A DNA stretch of 64,000 nt from Timema cristinae (GCA_039000515.1 JBCFYV010009882.1:63778817-63842816); one strand, 5' to 3'. Counted from the first letter of the stretch, positions 24,302-36,136 are shown. A program made the numbers and translations. The notes: a model not told the origin generated them from the sequence alone.

Positions 24302-24916
24302 CCTTCCAAAGTGGATTAGGTAATGCTACCTTGCACCACGATTTGCCTTCCAGGGTGGATTGAACACTGCTACGTTGCGCCATGATTTACCTCTCAGGGT
24401 GGATTGGGTCCTGTTACTTTGCGCCATGATTTACCTCTCAGTGGATTGGGTCCTGTTACTTTGCACCATGATTTACCTCTCAGGGTGGATTGGGTCCTGT
24501 TACTTTGCGCCATGATTTACCTCTCAGTGGATTGGGTCCTGTTACTTTGCACCATGATTTACCTCTCAGGGTGGATTGGGTCCTGTTACTCTGCGCCATG
24601 ATTTCCCTCCCAAGGTGGATTGGGTCCTGTTACTTTGCACCATGATTTACCTCTCAGGGTGGATTGGGTCCTGTTACTTTGCACCATGATTTACCTCTCA
24701 GGGTGGATTGGGTCCTGTTACTCTGTGCCTTGATTTCCCTCCCAAGGTGGAATGGATCCTGTTACTTTGCACCACATTTGCCTCTCAGGGTGGATTGGGT
24801 CCTGTTACTTTGCACCATAATTTACCTCTCAGGTTGGATTGGGTCCTGTTACTTTGCGCCATGATTTCCCTCCCAAGGTGTATTGGGCACTGCTGCCTTG
24901 CACCACGATTTCCCTA
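24302..24916 (+). repeat. 42-44 bp minisatellite, 14 units
   Basis: Fourteen head-to-tail units follow the pattern TCTCAGGGTGGATTGGGTCC, TGTTACTTTGCACCATGATT, TACC. Units 3-6 alternate between 44 bp and 42 bp forms (TCTCAGGGTGG versus TCTCAGTGG), which means an 86 bp dimer was itself duplicated. Central units are nearly identical, while the first two and the last are clearly diverged. Short frames reading WVLLLC/GPVTLHHDLPL are by-products of the repeat. Confidence 0.95.
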
Positions 24917-25916
<1,000 letters not shown>

Positions 25917-26209
25917 GCTTCATTCAAAACTTTGGTCACATATTGAGAATCAAACTAAAATTAGCTTTGTATTTAAATTACAAAACAATTTTTGTTGTTG
26001 TGGTTTACAATAAATTTTGTAAATACTGAAGGTATTAATAAAAAGAAATCCTCTGGACTTATGAATTGAATTCATTCTATTCCTTTCATGAATTACTTAT
26101 CAAAACCAAAATAAAATCTTCCCTTTTATTAAGTCGTGGCAATGATCATGGCCCATAAAAAAAGTACAGTTAAAATATCGATTTAAGGTTTTAATGTCAT
26201 CTACGATAC

Positions 26210-27230
26210 TCTATGGCATTAAGATCTCTTAAGTTCACTGCTGAACTTACAAAAGTAGCCACTTATACATATCTTGAGCTAGCTCTATTCAATCCACCTC
26301 ATTACAAACTATTTCTTTCAGGTCAATTTTAATGTTATACTCCCACCTTCGTCTAGGTCAGCGGTCACCAAATGGTGTACCGCGGTTCGCATCCGGATCT
26401 CAGAGAAAATTTTAAGGACCTTAACGAGATAGCGATAAACAGAAGAAATAATGATATTTTGGTGGTTGGAGGGTAGTGGACATGGAAGGCCAGCAATAAA
26501 ATAATTAAGTAAAATAAATAAAATGAAAGAAAATCCCGTTTTGAATTATTATCGTTCTCCAGGGCTTGCCCTTGAGTCACTGTTAAAGTTTTCTTGGACC
26601 GTGGAAGTATGAAGAGTTTTTTAAAATGGACCTACGTCAAAAATAATTGGGGACCCCTGGTCTAGGTCTTGCCAATTATGTTCTCTTCCTATTGATGTTG
26701 TCATTTAACACCCTGAACATGGTTCCATATTCTTCTATTTGCCCTGCATGTCCTGCCCACTGTAATGAACGAGACTTGATTATCCTGAGTAATGAATACA
26801 GGATAAGTAATTCATCATTTTATAACTTCAACTCCCTAGTTGCCTAAACCCTTTTTGAAACAAATACCTCCCTTATTATCTGGTTTTCGAACACCTGAAA
26901 TTTATTTACGTCTTACAAAGTAAGAGACCATGTTTCACAAGCGTAAAGAACAACCAGCAAAACTATTAATTTGTATGTTCTTAGTTCTATGTTCTTTAAC
27001 AGCAGGCTAGAGGCGAACAATGTACTGAATGAGTTATATAATACATTTCATGGCTGTATTCTTCTTCCTAATTTCCACGCTAATGTCATTATTGCTAGTT
27101 AAAATTGTTCCTAAATATTGTAACTCATTAACCAAATCAAATCATACGTTGTTCGCAGTAATCTCTAAATTATCGTCCTCAATATGTTCTCTCTGTGTGG
27201 TAAGTGGTGCACTCGGTGGGAGGGAGGAGG
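26210..27230 (-). pseudogene. Decayed LINE reverse-transcriptase C-terminus, split by a hAT MITE
   Basis: The minus strand contains, in order, LQYLGTILTSNNDISVEIRK (near 27095-27155), a worn YACETWSLTL-like block (near 26905-26945), a worn ITVGRTCRANRR-like block (near 26740-26780) and, beyond the MITE, RRRWEYNIKIDLKEI (near 26300-26345). This is the order of the C-terminal part of a widespread arthropod LINE polyprotein (YLGTxLTNxxxIxEEIK, YGCETWSLT, RWAGHVARM, GRPRRRWEDNIKMDL). Stops and frame changes are frequent. The last block lies on the far side of the 301 bp MITE, which shows that the MITE landed in the LINE. This LINE looks like a different family from the one at 2155-4560. Confidence 0.8.
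26359..26659. mobile_element. hAT MITE, 301 bp, with perfect 8 bp TSD
   Basis: The termini are CAGCGGTCACCAAA on the left and, inverted, CAGGGGTCCCCAATTA on the right, the kind of end known for hAT elements. The flanking 8 bp GTCTAGGT is exactly duplicated at 26351-26358 and 26660-26667. Eight bases is the standard hAT target duplication. The interior shows no transposase, so the element is non-autonomous. It sits inside the decayed LINE. Confidence 0.92.
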
Positions 27231-27288
27231 GCTGTTCAGCACTGAAGGTATGTTAAATGAATTTAATCTACCTTTTTTAGTCTAATAG

Positions 27289-27563
27289 TAGGTGACCTGG
27301 CGGTCTAGGGGTAAGGTGTCGGACTCCTGTGCTGGGGTCCGGGGTTCAATCCTTGGTCCCGGCACAAATTTATCTGATTATCAAACCCTTCCTTCACCTC
27401 TGACAAGACAACTTGTGAATGTGGGGAATACCAGGCCTCCACCGTGGTTCGGATTCCACGTTAAACTGTAGGTCCTCCATTTCATCTCAAAATCACCCTA
27501 CCATTACACATTAGCGTAAGTGCGTATAACCCGAACGAGTAGTAATAATAATAATAATAATAA
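27289..27563 (+). mobile_element. SINE-B, full-length copy
   Basis: The head TAGGTGACCTGGCGGTCTAG, with GGTCCGGGGTTCAATCC as B box, looks derived from a tRNA. The body runs through CCAGGCCTCCACCGTGG to the tail GCGTATAACCCGAACGAGTA and (TAA)n. A 13 bp TSD, TTTAGTCTAATAG, lies at 27276-27288 and 27564-27576. The tail core is the same as that of SINE-A, although head and body differ. Confidence 0.93.
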
Positions 27564-27580
27564 TTTAGTCTAATAGGCAA

Positions 27581-27824
27581 TTTTTTTTTATTTAGCACCG
27601 CGTCTTACTACCCATTAGAGTTATACGCTTAAGTATTAATTACGCTATTAGGTTAATAATTAGAAAGGTTGAATTTAAACGAAGTGAGCCCGGATTTAAG
27701 TGGAGGGAGAGTGGTAAACCATTTAGGAAAAACCACCCCCAGTTCACCCGACCGAGGTTCTAACCTCGATCTCCCCGTTCTCGGCAGTTTAGCTCAACAC
27801 GACTAGCGCGTTAACCAACTACAC
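27581..27824 (-). mobile_element. SINE-A, head truncated by a few bases
   Basis: The plus strand shows the inverted tail TTTAGCACCGCGTCTTACTA, the body and, near 27770-27815, the inverted B and A boxes (TTCTAACCTCGATC, GCGCGTTAACCAACTAC). The first bases of the head are missing. A short repeat AGGCAA at 27575-27580 and 27825-27830 may be the target duplication. It adjoins SINE-B in the opposite orientation. Confidence 0.82.
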
Positions 27825-27830
27825 AGGCAA

Positions 27831-28207
27831 CTAATTTCAACAATTTGTCAAGCGAAGACCACTCCAAATGGCTTCTAGAGCCATCTAATTTTCAAAAAGT
27901 TTCCAAGCGAAGGTCACGCAATATAACTTCTAAATAAATCTAATTTCCTATGCGAGGACTACTCCGTATATCTTCTAGAGACCTCTAGTTTTCTAAAAAT
28001 TGCTAAATTAATATGCTTCAAATAGTTTCTAGAAGCATATAATTTTCGAAAATTGGCCAATCAAATACCATTACAAATAGCTTCTAGAGGTATTCCAGTG
28101 TTTACCTTTTATTGGAGAGGATTTTAGGAATCGCCTTAAAAAAACTCCCTTCAGACCCCTATTGCACTCCTTCCCCTCCAAAATTTAATGCTGGCTACAA
28201 CCTTAAT
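27831..28207. other. Spacer with short imperfect repeats
   Basis: Variants of GGCTTCTAGAGCCATCTAATTT recur four or five times between 27860 and 28090 at roughly 60 bp spacing. This looks like an old, short tandem array. No gene was recognised. Confidence 0.45.
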
Positions 28208-28541
28208 TGTATGTATGTATGTACGTATGTACGTATGTATGTATGTATGTATGTATGTATGTATGTATGTATGTATGTATGTATGTATGTATGTATGTAT
28301 GTATGTATGTATGTATGTATGTATGTATGTATGTATGTACGTATGTACGTACGTATGTACGTATGTACGTATGTACGTATATGTGTATGTATGTATGTAT
28401 GTATGTACGTATGTACGTATGTATGTATGTATGTATGTATGTATGTATGTATGTATGTATGTATGTATGTATGTATGTATGTATGTATGTATGTATGTTG
28501 GTATGTACGTATGTACGTATGTACGTATGTACGTATGTACG

Positions 28542-28575
<34 letters not shown>

Positions 28576-28716
28576 TGTATGTATGTATGTATGTATATAT
28601 GTATGTACGTATGTATGTATGTATGTATGTATGTATGTATGTATGTATGTATGTATGTATGTATGTATGTATGTATGTATGTTTGTATGTTTGTATCTAC
28701 GGACGTACGTATGTAT
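28208..28716. repeat. (GTAT)n microsatellite, ~510 bp
   Basis: GTAT units with GTAC variants fill the interval. Long frames on both strands (up to 270 codons of CMYV or HTYI) are artefacts of the 4 bp period. Confidence 0.95.
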
Positions 28717-28867
28717 GTATTTATTTTTAGTACTGAATATATGAGCACCATCATTTCAGTATTAATCATTAAAACAATTTTTTTCATTTATTTTTTGAAT
28801 ATATTTTGGTCAAACCGTTCACAGGCCGTAAAAACCCAATACAAGGGCTTAATCCAGGCCGTGGGCC

Positions 28868-29103
28868 TTAGTTTGGGTGCCCTTGGTCTAAGGCGTCACT
28901 CTCACAATACCGGTTATGGGGAGATCGAGGTTAGCATCACGGTTGGTTTTGATGGAGGTGGTTTTAAAAAAAGGATTTTCCACTCTATCTCCATGCTTAT
29001 GTGGATACACTTACTCTAAATTAAATCATGCTCATCCCTAACACATTAGTGTAATTAGTATATAAGCGTACAACCCAAATTAGTAGTCAGAAGTGGTGCT
29101 ATA
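28868..29103 (+). mobile_element. SINE-C copy
   Basis: Head (GTGCCCTTGGTCTAAGGC), worn B box (GAGGTTAGCATCACGG), body (TTTTCCACTCTATCTCCATG) and worn tail (GCGTACAACCCAAATTAGTA) are in order. It abuts copy 2 of the dimeric repeat. No TSD was read. Confidence 0.75.
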
Positions 29104-29104
29104 G

Positions 29105-30612
29105 AAATAAATGATACGGAACTCCGCACGTACTTTCTCGCTCTATTGTTTGAAAATGGAGATATTTACTCTAAACTCGTAATATATGTGAAACGAAATA
29201 ATATACACAAGCAAACCCAAGCATAAATCGCACTATACTTATGTAAAAAAATTTTTGTGTTCTGGTTTTAAATTTTATAATTTGGTTTTTAAAGAATAAA
29301 TGTCAATGTTGGGTCCACAAGGGTCAAAACTACGTATTAAAATTTCAACTTCCGGTTAACATTTTCGGCAAAAGGTGTTGCAAATATTCATGCCATCGCA
29401 TTGATATTAAATTCCTCATTTATTAATTTTGACCAATAAAAGGTATAAATATTTACTATTGAGTCTAAAATGGATATAGATTATTGTTGTACAAACATTT
29501 CTCCTAAGAGGTTTAAGGAAAAACAACATAAACTTTTAGAGACTTACTTGTATTTAATTAATCTATGGCATTGGAGAATTATTGCGTTAAGACTTGAGTA
29601 GTATCTCTTTACAACTAAAGCTCACCAAATTGTATTATCATATTTTCCAATATCTCAGAAACTGTTGGATTTATAAAAATATATTTAATATAAAAGTTTT
29701 TTATTTTTAATAGTACTACAATATTGCAATGATAAGTTATTTAGTATCTCAAATAGTTGCGGAGATACGGAAGTTTCTGCTTTTGTAAAGTACCCTAAAA
29801 TTCATTTTCATAGTAAGATTAAAATAGCCCGTTTATTTATAATCTTAATCAACACCTAGATACGAATTTTAATCAAAATCGTTAGAGTAGATTTTTAGAA
29901 AATTGAGTTTTTTCTCTCTTTGCGCTTTCTTAAACTACTCTTAATTTTAAGTTCAAACAAACACACAGGCAGACGTCATTGAAAAAACAACTTTTTAGGG
30001 TTTGAAGGGTATTGAGACGTCGACATCCATCAACATTTCAGGTTATATTTTCTTTTGCAAAAATCTTTTGTGTTCGAAAAGTTACAAAATATATATTTAT
30101 GTATAGCTTGAAAGTTATTGGTTTTATAAAAATATGCTTCTTATAAAATATTTGTATTATAAAGAGGCCTACATATTTGTAACGATAAGTAATTTCATAT
30201 CTAAAGAGTTTAAGAGATATTATTAAAAAATATAATTTACGCATCAGACCGGAGCCCTTAAAGTCATTTTGCCGAAATATTGAGAGAAGCCATTTTGTTT
30301 GTTATATTTATAAATGTTTAGAAATTAAATTTAATCAAAATCGTTTGAGCCGCAATCATTAATTTTAGGTTTAGATAGCCAATTCCAAAAACCCCTCGGG
30401 GAAACCCTATGAAAACCCTAGATTCCAAGATTAAGCTCAATCGGTAAAGTAGTTTAGGCTCTAGTTGGAGGTATAGACAGACAGATAGACGGAAAGTCCA
30501 AAACAACTTTTTTGGATTTGGGGGGTCATGAGACGTCAAGATTCATCAAAATCTTAAGTTAGATTTTTTTTTACGATCACAATACTTTCTTTACCAGTAA
30601 GATAACGAGAAA
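29105..30612 (+). repeat. 1.5 kb dimeric dispersed repeat, copy 2
   Basis: It aligns with 4979-6564 from AAATAAATGATACGGAACTCC to TTACGATCACAATACTTTCT. Both halves and both internal AGACAGAC/GACGTC modules (about 29965-30040 and 30475-30590) are present. Compared with copy 1 it lacks a short stretch around the second GAGAAAATCGA motif. Its function is not recognised. Confidence 0.75.
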
Positions 30613-30750
30613 TTAAAAATGGATTTAGTGGAACAGTCCCCCATTTGCGTGGAGATGATTGAATGACCATTAAGGAATACCACCTTATTTACACCCTACC
30701 GGAATTTGAACCCCAATCTTCTAGTAATCAGAAATACAGTCTATGGCGAG
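30613..30750 (-). mobile_element. SINE-C fragment
   Basis: The plus strand holds CCATTTGCGTGGAGATGATTG and an inverted B-box region (GGAATTTGAACCCCAATC). The tail is missing at the 30613 end and the head is worn. Confidence 0.5.
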
Positions 30751-30830
30751 AATGATACCAGACATGTCAAACTCATGGCCCTATGCATGATTTGGTGTGG
30801 CCCGCGAACCCTTTGATGGATCGTTAGACA
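30751..30830 (+). mobile_element. Probable hAT terminus
   Basis: ACATGTCAAACTCATGGCCC followed by TGGTGTGGCCCGCGAACCC recalls the ends of Charlie-type hAT elements. No matching opposite end or TSD was found, so this is a fragment at best. Confidence 0.4.
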
Positions 30831-32189
30831 ATGATACCCCATTCTTATTTTTATAAACTTCGTACAGATATAATCTTTGAGAATGTGATATTTTAGTATT
30901 TGGCATAGTTTGAAGAATTCTGTGGCGTGATGGGTTGATATATTAAATCCATACTTCTTCTTCGACATCGATCAATTACCAAATTTACTCACCAAATATG
31001 TGCAATACACATATATATATTAACATTTGTTTCTCAAATTAAATAGAACCAAAACCCTTAGAGAGTAGGGATTACGAATATACATTTGTCAACAATAGTT
31101 TGAACATACTTCTTTGACATTTGATTTAAAGCCCTACACCAAAACAACCATTGCAACATTAACATCATTGTTATACGCATAGCCTGAACAGGTTAAGACA
31201 TGGTTCTTAAAATATATATTGTTGCAAAAAATTAGTTTCGAGCGTTTGGAATATCATTGATATTATTGTTTTATAATGGGGGATACTTTTTTCTTTTCAT
31301 AATAGTAATAAACTAAGGACTGGATTTACAAACATCATATTGATTATTCAACCACTGTATTGCCAATCAGATTGTTCCTTGATCAATAAAAGTTTGGATT
31401 GAAATAAAGTTAAGTAAGGATCAAAATCTCTAATCACTTGACCATAGATTTGATCAAATAATCAAGTCAATCAAACATGGCAACTGTTGTGGCTATCTTA
31501 TTAGTAATGGCTCATCTCCATCGAGACTTGTCGAAGTTGTAATTTTTACTGTCTATATTGAATGTCGCAATCGCAGTAGTAAGTTGAAATTGTCGGAATA
31601 GCTTGTCGGAAGGAGATGAACGTAGTCCATCTCTAGCGTTGCGACACCTTGCGTTCAGCAAATCAAAAACAAATATGGTTCCACCACTAAATTCAGTTAA
31701 AGTGAATATTTATTTAATCTAGGATAGTAGCCTATATCATGGAAATCTAAATACATATATATTGCACTTTTTAATTAAAAACAATTGTGGTTTAAACATA
31801 TGTATAGTTAAATTATTTGAAAATATTAGTATTATTACTTTAATTATGAATTCTTAGTCCACCCTGGATGCTCTTTACCTCGTTTTTTGTTGACTTGGAT
31901 CGCTAAACACTGGTGTAAAATGGATTTCGACGATATACTATGAGTCTGTCAGTAATTACCCTCCTTTTTACGACAGAAAAGAATTGTTTTATTGAAAACA
32001 GTTCTACCTGAGTAGTTGTATAAACTGTAACAGTCTGGTGTATATATATATATTATTTTTTGACTGCTTATCTTTTCTTAATTCCTATTGGTTGAAATTA
32101 CGTGCTACTTCATTTCATTGTAGACAGTCCATTTTGTATCAAGGAACCACAATATGACATGACAACCGAAACGTTACCACTCCGACTCC
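30831..32189. other. AT-rich spacer, nothing recognised
   Basis: No gene was recognised between the hAT-like terminus and the left inverted repeat of the P-like element. Confidence 0.35.
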
Positions 32190-32194
32190 CGACA

Positions 32195-32280
32195 AGCGTG
32201 TACGACCAACCCCCCTAGACTACACAAGGCCTCGGCGCTACTGACCAAGATTACAGTGACGTCACTCATATCCGGCCGTT
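32195..32280 (+). repeat. Left inverted repeat of the P-like element
   Basis: Best-matched core at 32214-32239, plus an inner block AGTGACGTCACTC at 32255-32267 followed by CCGG. Between these blocks the two ends differ in length, so the inverted repeat is gapped. Confidence 0.8.
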
Positions 32281-32453
32281 ATCTCAAATTCAAAGTTCCA
32301 ACGGCTTTTCCGCTATTTCAAGTAAAGGCATGGTCGCAAACAGTGTTACATTTACGTAAATATTAGAATATAAGTGTATTTAAGTGTTTTAGTATAGTTG
32401 TTCAATGTTCTTTGTCTTATACAATGTAAATACTTAGATATTTAACTATCACT

Positions 32454-32606
32454 ATGGTGTTTAAATGCTGTGTCCCAAACTGTAGGGGAAATTATCCGAA
32501 CACACCTAAAGTACAGCTATTTTCATTTCCTAAAAATGTTGATCTTCGTGAAAAGTGGGTTCATGCTATCAGAAGAAAAGATTTCACTCCAACAGAATAT
32601 ACCAAG
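32454..32606 (+). CDS. P-element-like transposase, exon 1 (THAP zinc finger N-terminus)
   Basis: This 51-codon exon starts at ATG and ends at AAG before a GTATGA donor. It gives a THAP-type beginning: C5-x4-C10 as the first zinc ligands (CCVPNCRGNY), FSFPKN at 23-28, the invariant tryptophan W35 (LREKWVHAIRRKDF) and a basic stretch. The remaining Cys-His ligands come from exon 2 (VCELHF), as in THAP proteins, where the motif is C2CH. The THAP domain should bind DNA at the transposon ends. The exon is intact. The intron position, just before the VCxxHF box, is plausible for the family but is my inference. Confidence 0.85.
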
Positions 32607-32773
32607 GTATGAATAGATCAAGACTTCATTGTTACTGACTTTAGTAAACTATCATAAAATTAATATTTTGCGTTACTCATGTTTTATTCCAAAATGTTGG
32701 TTGATCGCTTAATGAGGCTAGAGGAATTCAGTTAGGATCTTGATTGTGTTAATGATCAAATTTAATTTATGTA

Positions 32774-33037
32774 ACCCGCCTCGGTGGCGTAGTTGACTAA
32801 CGCGCCAGTCGTGTTGAGCTCGACTGCTGAGGACGGGGAGATCGAGGTTCGAATCTCGGTCGGGTGGACTGAGGGCGGTTTTTCCTAAATGGTTTTCCAC
32901 TCTCCCTCCACGCAAATGCGGGTTCACCTCCTCTAATTCTACCATCCCAATCCCTAATCCATTAGCGTAATTAGTACTTAAAGCGTATCACCCGAACGGG
33001 TGGTAAGACGTGGTGCTAAATAATAATAATATAATAA
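32774..33037 (+). mobile_element. SINE-A, full-length copy in the intron
   Basis: Intact head (CCCGCCTCGGTGGCGTAGTT), B box (GGTTCGAATCTC), body and tail (TATCACCCGAACGGGTGGTA), then (TAA)n. The 11 bp TSD TAATTTATGTA lies at 32763-32773 and 33038-33048. Confidence 0.94.
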
Positions 33038-33291
33038 TAATTTATGTAGAGGGTCTTTTTCTGACTTATTCTCAGGAAATAGATCTAGATCTAGATGTGT
33101 TGGCTATTATTAGGTAGGTGTGTTATTCTAATTGATGATTTGTCTTCTGGTTAATTTTTTGTGTTTATAAAGTGCAATTTAAATATATTCATTGTAATTA
33201 ACTTGAAGAAAAATAAAAGTGTGCTCTTAGTACTAAACAACTAGATCAATACATTCTCAAACACATTATTATGATTGTTGGGTACTTATTT

Positions 33292-33567
33292 TATTATTAT
33301 TAGCACCGCGTCTTACTACCCATTCGGGTTATACGCACTTACGCTAATGTGTAATGGTAATGTGATTGTGAGATGAAATGAAGGACCTACAGTTTAACGT
33401 GGAATCCGAACCACGGTGGAGGCCTGGCATACCCCACATTCACAAGATGTCTTGTCAGAGGTGAAGGAAGGGTTTGGTAATCAGATAAATCTGTGCCGGG
33501 ACCGAGGATTGAACTCCGGCCGCCAGCACAGAAGTCTGACACCTTACCCTTAGACCGCCAGGTCACC
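33292..33567 (-). mobile_element. SINE-B, full-length copy in the intron
   Basis: Inverted (TTA)n and tail (AGCACCGCGTCTTACTACCC), body and head (TTAGACCGCCAGGTCACC) are complete. The 11 bp TSD GGTACTTATTT lies at 33281-33291 and 33568-33578. Confidence 0.94.
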
Positions 33568-33634
33568 GGTACTTATTTATACACAAATATAAAATTAAGT
33601 TTAAAACAAGTTTTATCTATTCAATATAATGACC

Positions 33635-34130
33635 CGGTTTAGTAGTGCATTAGCTTACTTCTGATGAGGAGGTCAGGGTTCGATACCAGAGGAATAAATT
33701 GGAGATGGATTAATTGATTAATGAATTACCATTCTCTATTCAATAAAACGCCGGTGCATTTCCTTAAATCTCATCATTTACATTATTTATGCTTAGGTTT
33801 GTTAATTAGGCCAAGATTCAACGAAACCATAAAACCAAACATGCAGCACTTTATAAAATAAAATTACCATACATCTTCCCTTCCAATCATATCTAATTAG
33901 GTGGTATATTAACGTAGCTGTGGCCAAGGGATCTAATTAAAACACTCGCATTGCGCCCACATGATGTGGACGGGGAGGTCAGGGTTTAAATCTTATCTGA
34001 GATTACTGCTATGATTTTAATCTGAATTATTTTCTAGGCCCAAACTTATCCACATACAAGTGGTGATGCATTTCCTCAAAGCATAGCTTTATCATCCCTG
34101 TCTGGTTATATTAATCTGTTAATAGTTTTA
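33635..34130 (+). mobile_element. Two worn tRNA-derived SINE-like pieces
   Basis: Around 33640-33800, a B-box-like GTCAGGGTTCGATACC is followed by GTGCATTTCCTTAAATCTCA. Around 33915-34130, CTGTGGCCAAGGGATCTAAT and GGGGAGGTCAGGGTTTAAAT are followed by GATGCATTTCCTCAAAGC. Both recall the SINE-C layout with heavy divergence. Confidence 0.4.
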
Positions 34131-34559
34131 CTGTTGAATCAGCACTTTTCGCTCTTGTATCAACTTAATAGTTAAATCTAACACAAACAATAGCGTGATT
34201 TTTAAAATTATAATAACCATTCAATACATCAAAACTCTTTTCCTTTATTCAATTTATTAGCCTGCTTGTGCCCTTTAAACTTTTTAACTAGTTTAATAAT
34301 TTCAAACAAATTGCTCCCACACTTAAAAACCTCGCAAATAAATGAATTCATATTTCGCAATCAAAGAATGTACTGTAATTGTTTAAAAGCTAGGTGGAGC
34401 TAGATTATTTTACGCTTTTCTAATTTCCCATTTCACTGACACTTAATAATTTACCATAGCATAAAAGGGAATATATTGTTAAAAAGCCACCTAACTTTTT
34501 TATTCAGGTTTAATTTAAAACCGAGGTAGTAAAATAATTTTCCAAAGAGATCGGTTAGG

Positions 34560-34690
34560 ATATGTGATAATTTAGGTTAAATTTGCCTCGAATACATTCG
34601 ACTGGGCTCGAACCACAAACGCTACATCAACAGCATCTGAGTGAAATGTTAGTATAACATTTACAACCCTCGATCTCTGCTATGGAGGAT
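34560..34690 (-). mobile_element. Worn tRNA-like head
   Basis: On the minus strand an A-box-like GTTGTAAATGTTATACTAAC and a B-box-like GTGGTTCGAGCCC lie about 50 bp apart, but no known SINE body follows. The spacing is too long for a normal tRNA gene. Confidence 0.35.
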
Positions 34691-34765
34691 AGTTTTTTTT
34701 TTAAGTTCCAAAACCTTTTCACAAATATAAAACCCCATATTCAACATATACATTTTTAATTGTAG

Positions 34766-35904
34766 GTGTGTGAGCTTCACTTTCAAAATAATAACATTCA
34801 GAGGGAAACGGAATGCTATGATGAGAAGACGGTGAAGAAAATAACAGTTTCATTAAAACGTCCGAGGTTACAGGTTGGTGCTATTCCATCTTAACTACCG
34901 AACTGTCCAGAATATTTATCTTCATCGCGGTCTACAAGGGAAAATGTTGAACAGCACCGAGAGAGGATTGATAATGATAATTTAAGACGTGCCATAGCTC
35001 AAAGTGTTATATCCAAAGAAACGTATTATGGTAAAACACGGTTTTCTTCATTTTCTGAATTTTTAAATTGCTTGGAAAGGGAAAAGTTTTCTGACGTATG
35101 GACAGTTAAACATAAAAATGTTCAAGTTATATTTGTGGTAATTGATATGACACCTACACCTGTGATTCAAGTATCAGCTGTTATTAATGAAAAATTGGAA
35201 ATGTCTATATTTAGTGGTAAAGTTTAATTTAAAAAACTAGGGAAACACATATTTCCTAAACTGGTCAATAATATTAATGATCTAGTTAACATTTTAGAGC
35301 TTTTATTACTGCACATTAGGCCCGTTACTGCAGAATCTGTATCTGATATTGTTGAATCTGCCCATGGCTTGTTATTAAATGTAAATAAGTATCTTGATGA
35401 CGATGAAAAAAAGAGGGTATATTTTTTGTCTAAACAGCTATTATTAATTAATTGCAAAAAAGAATGCATAAGATATTCACCCCATGCGTCAGTGTTTTTT
35501 AGTATATTATATTCTATATCACCCCATGCTTACAAGTTTTTGAGAAGTTCGGGCAATATTATCGCTCCTCATCCTAGGACAATACAGAATATGTGTGCAT
35601 CCTTTAACACTAATCAACAAAGTGAACAGTCAGATAAAAACTTTCTTAAATTTATTAAGCAAAATTTGAATGAGTTAAAACCTGTAGACCTAACTGTCGT
35701 AATGATGATAGATGAAATTCACATCAAACCATACCTAGACTATAAAGGTGGTAATATTCTAGGGATGGCCTATAATAGTGAGTACGCTGCGACTACCGCT
35801 TATGTTCTAATGATACAAAGTCTACTTTCTGCCTACAAGGAAGTTATTCATATAATCACTGTTAAAACAATGGCAGCGGAACACTTACATTCAATAGTAA
35901 AGAA
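34766..35904 (+). pseudogene. P-like transposase, first part of exon 2
   Basis: The exon opens with VCELHF, which completes the THAP zinc site, and GAIPS, the AVPT-like end of the THAP domain. One frame then continues for about 380 codons. It has a helical region, a block RYSPHASVFFSILYSISPHA, the signature DEIHIKPYLDYKGG with the presumed first catalytic aspartate at 35711-35713, and TTAYVLMIQSLLSAYKEVI. These blocks match THAP9 and Drosophila P transposases. Only two in-frame stops break it, TAA at 34892-34894 and TAA at 35225-35227. The frame is cut at codon AAG/AA by the SINE at 35905. The low stop count points to recent inactivation. Confidence 0.88.
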
Positions 35905-36098
35905 TTGTGAATGTGGGGAATGCCAGGCCTCCACCGTGATTCGGATTCCACGTTAAACTGTAGGTCCTTTATTTCATCTCACAATCACCCTACCATTACA
36001 CATTAGCGTAAATGCGTACAACCCGAACGGGTAGTAAGACGTGGAGCTAATAATAATAATAGTTGCGTATAACCCGAACGGGTAGTAAGACGTGGTGC

Positions 36099-36132
<34 letters not shown>
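35905..36132 (+). mobile_element. 5'-truncated SINE-B inside the transposase exon
   Basis: Starting in the middle of the SINE-B body (TTGTGAATGTGGGGAATGCC), it runs through CCAGGCCTCCACCGTG to the tail. The tail module (CCCGAACGGGTAGTAAGACG, then GTGGxGCTAATAATAAT) occurs twice in tandem, ending in about eleven TAA repeats. A 12 bp TSD, AATAGTAAAGAA, lies at 35893-35904 and 36133-36144, in the middle of coding sequence. The 5' truncation and long TSD fit target-primed reverse transcription. Confidence 0.95.

Positions 36133-36136
<4 letters not shown>

Larger units (their letters stand above)
32607..34765 (+). other. Intron of the P-like transposase, loaded with SINEs
   Basis: The donor is AAG|GTATGA at 32606/32607 and the acceptor TTTTTAATTGTAG|GTGTG at 34765/34766. 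The interval holds SINE-A, SINE-B and up to three worn tRNA-derived pieces. Without the two clear SINEs and their duplications it would be about 1.6 kb. Confidence 0.7.

Noticed and set aside
24302..24916. CRISPR-like array
   Set aside because: Units are contiguous with no unique spacers, and the context is eukaryotic.
26365..26580. Minus-strand 71-codon frame
   Set aside because: It lies inside the 301 bp MITE and shows no transposase motif.
28112..29019. Frames up to 270 codons across the (GTAT)n tract
   Set aside because: Same microsatellite artefact; flanking codons do not resemble any protein.
35224..35469. Minus-strand frame of 81 codons
   Set aside because: It is a shadow of the plus-strand transposase.
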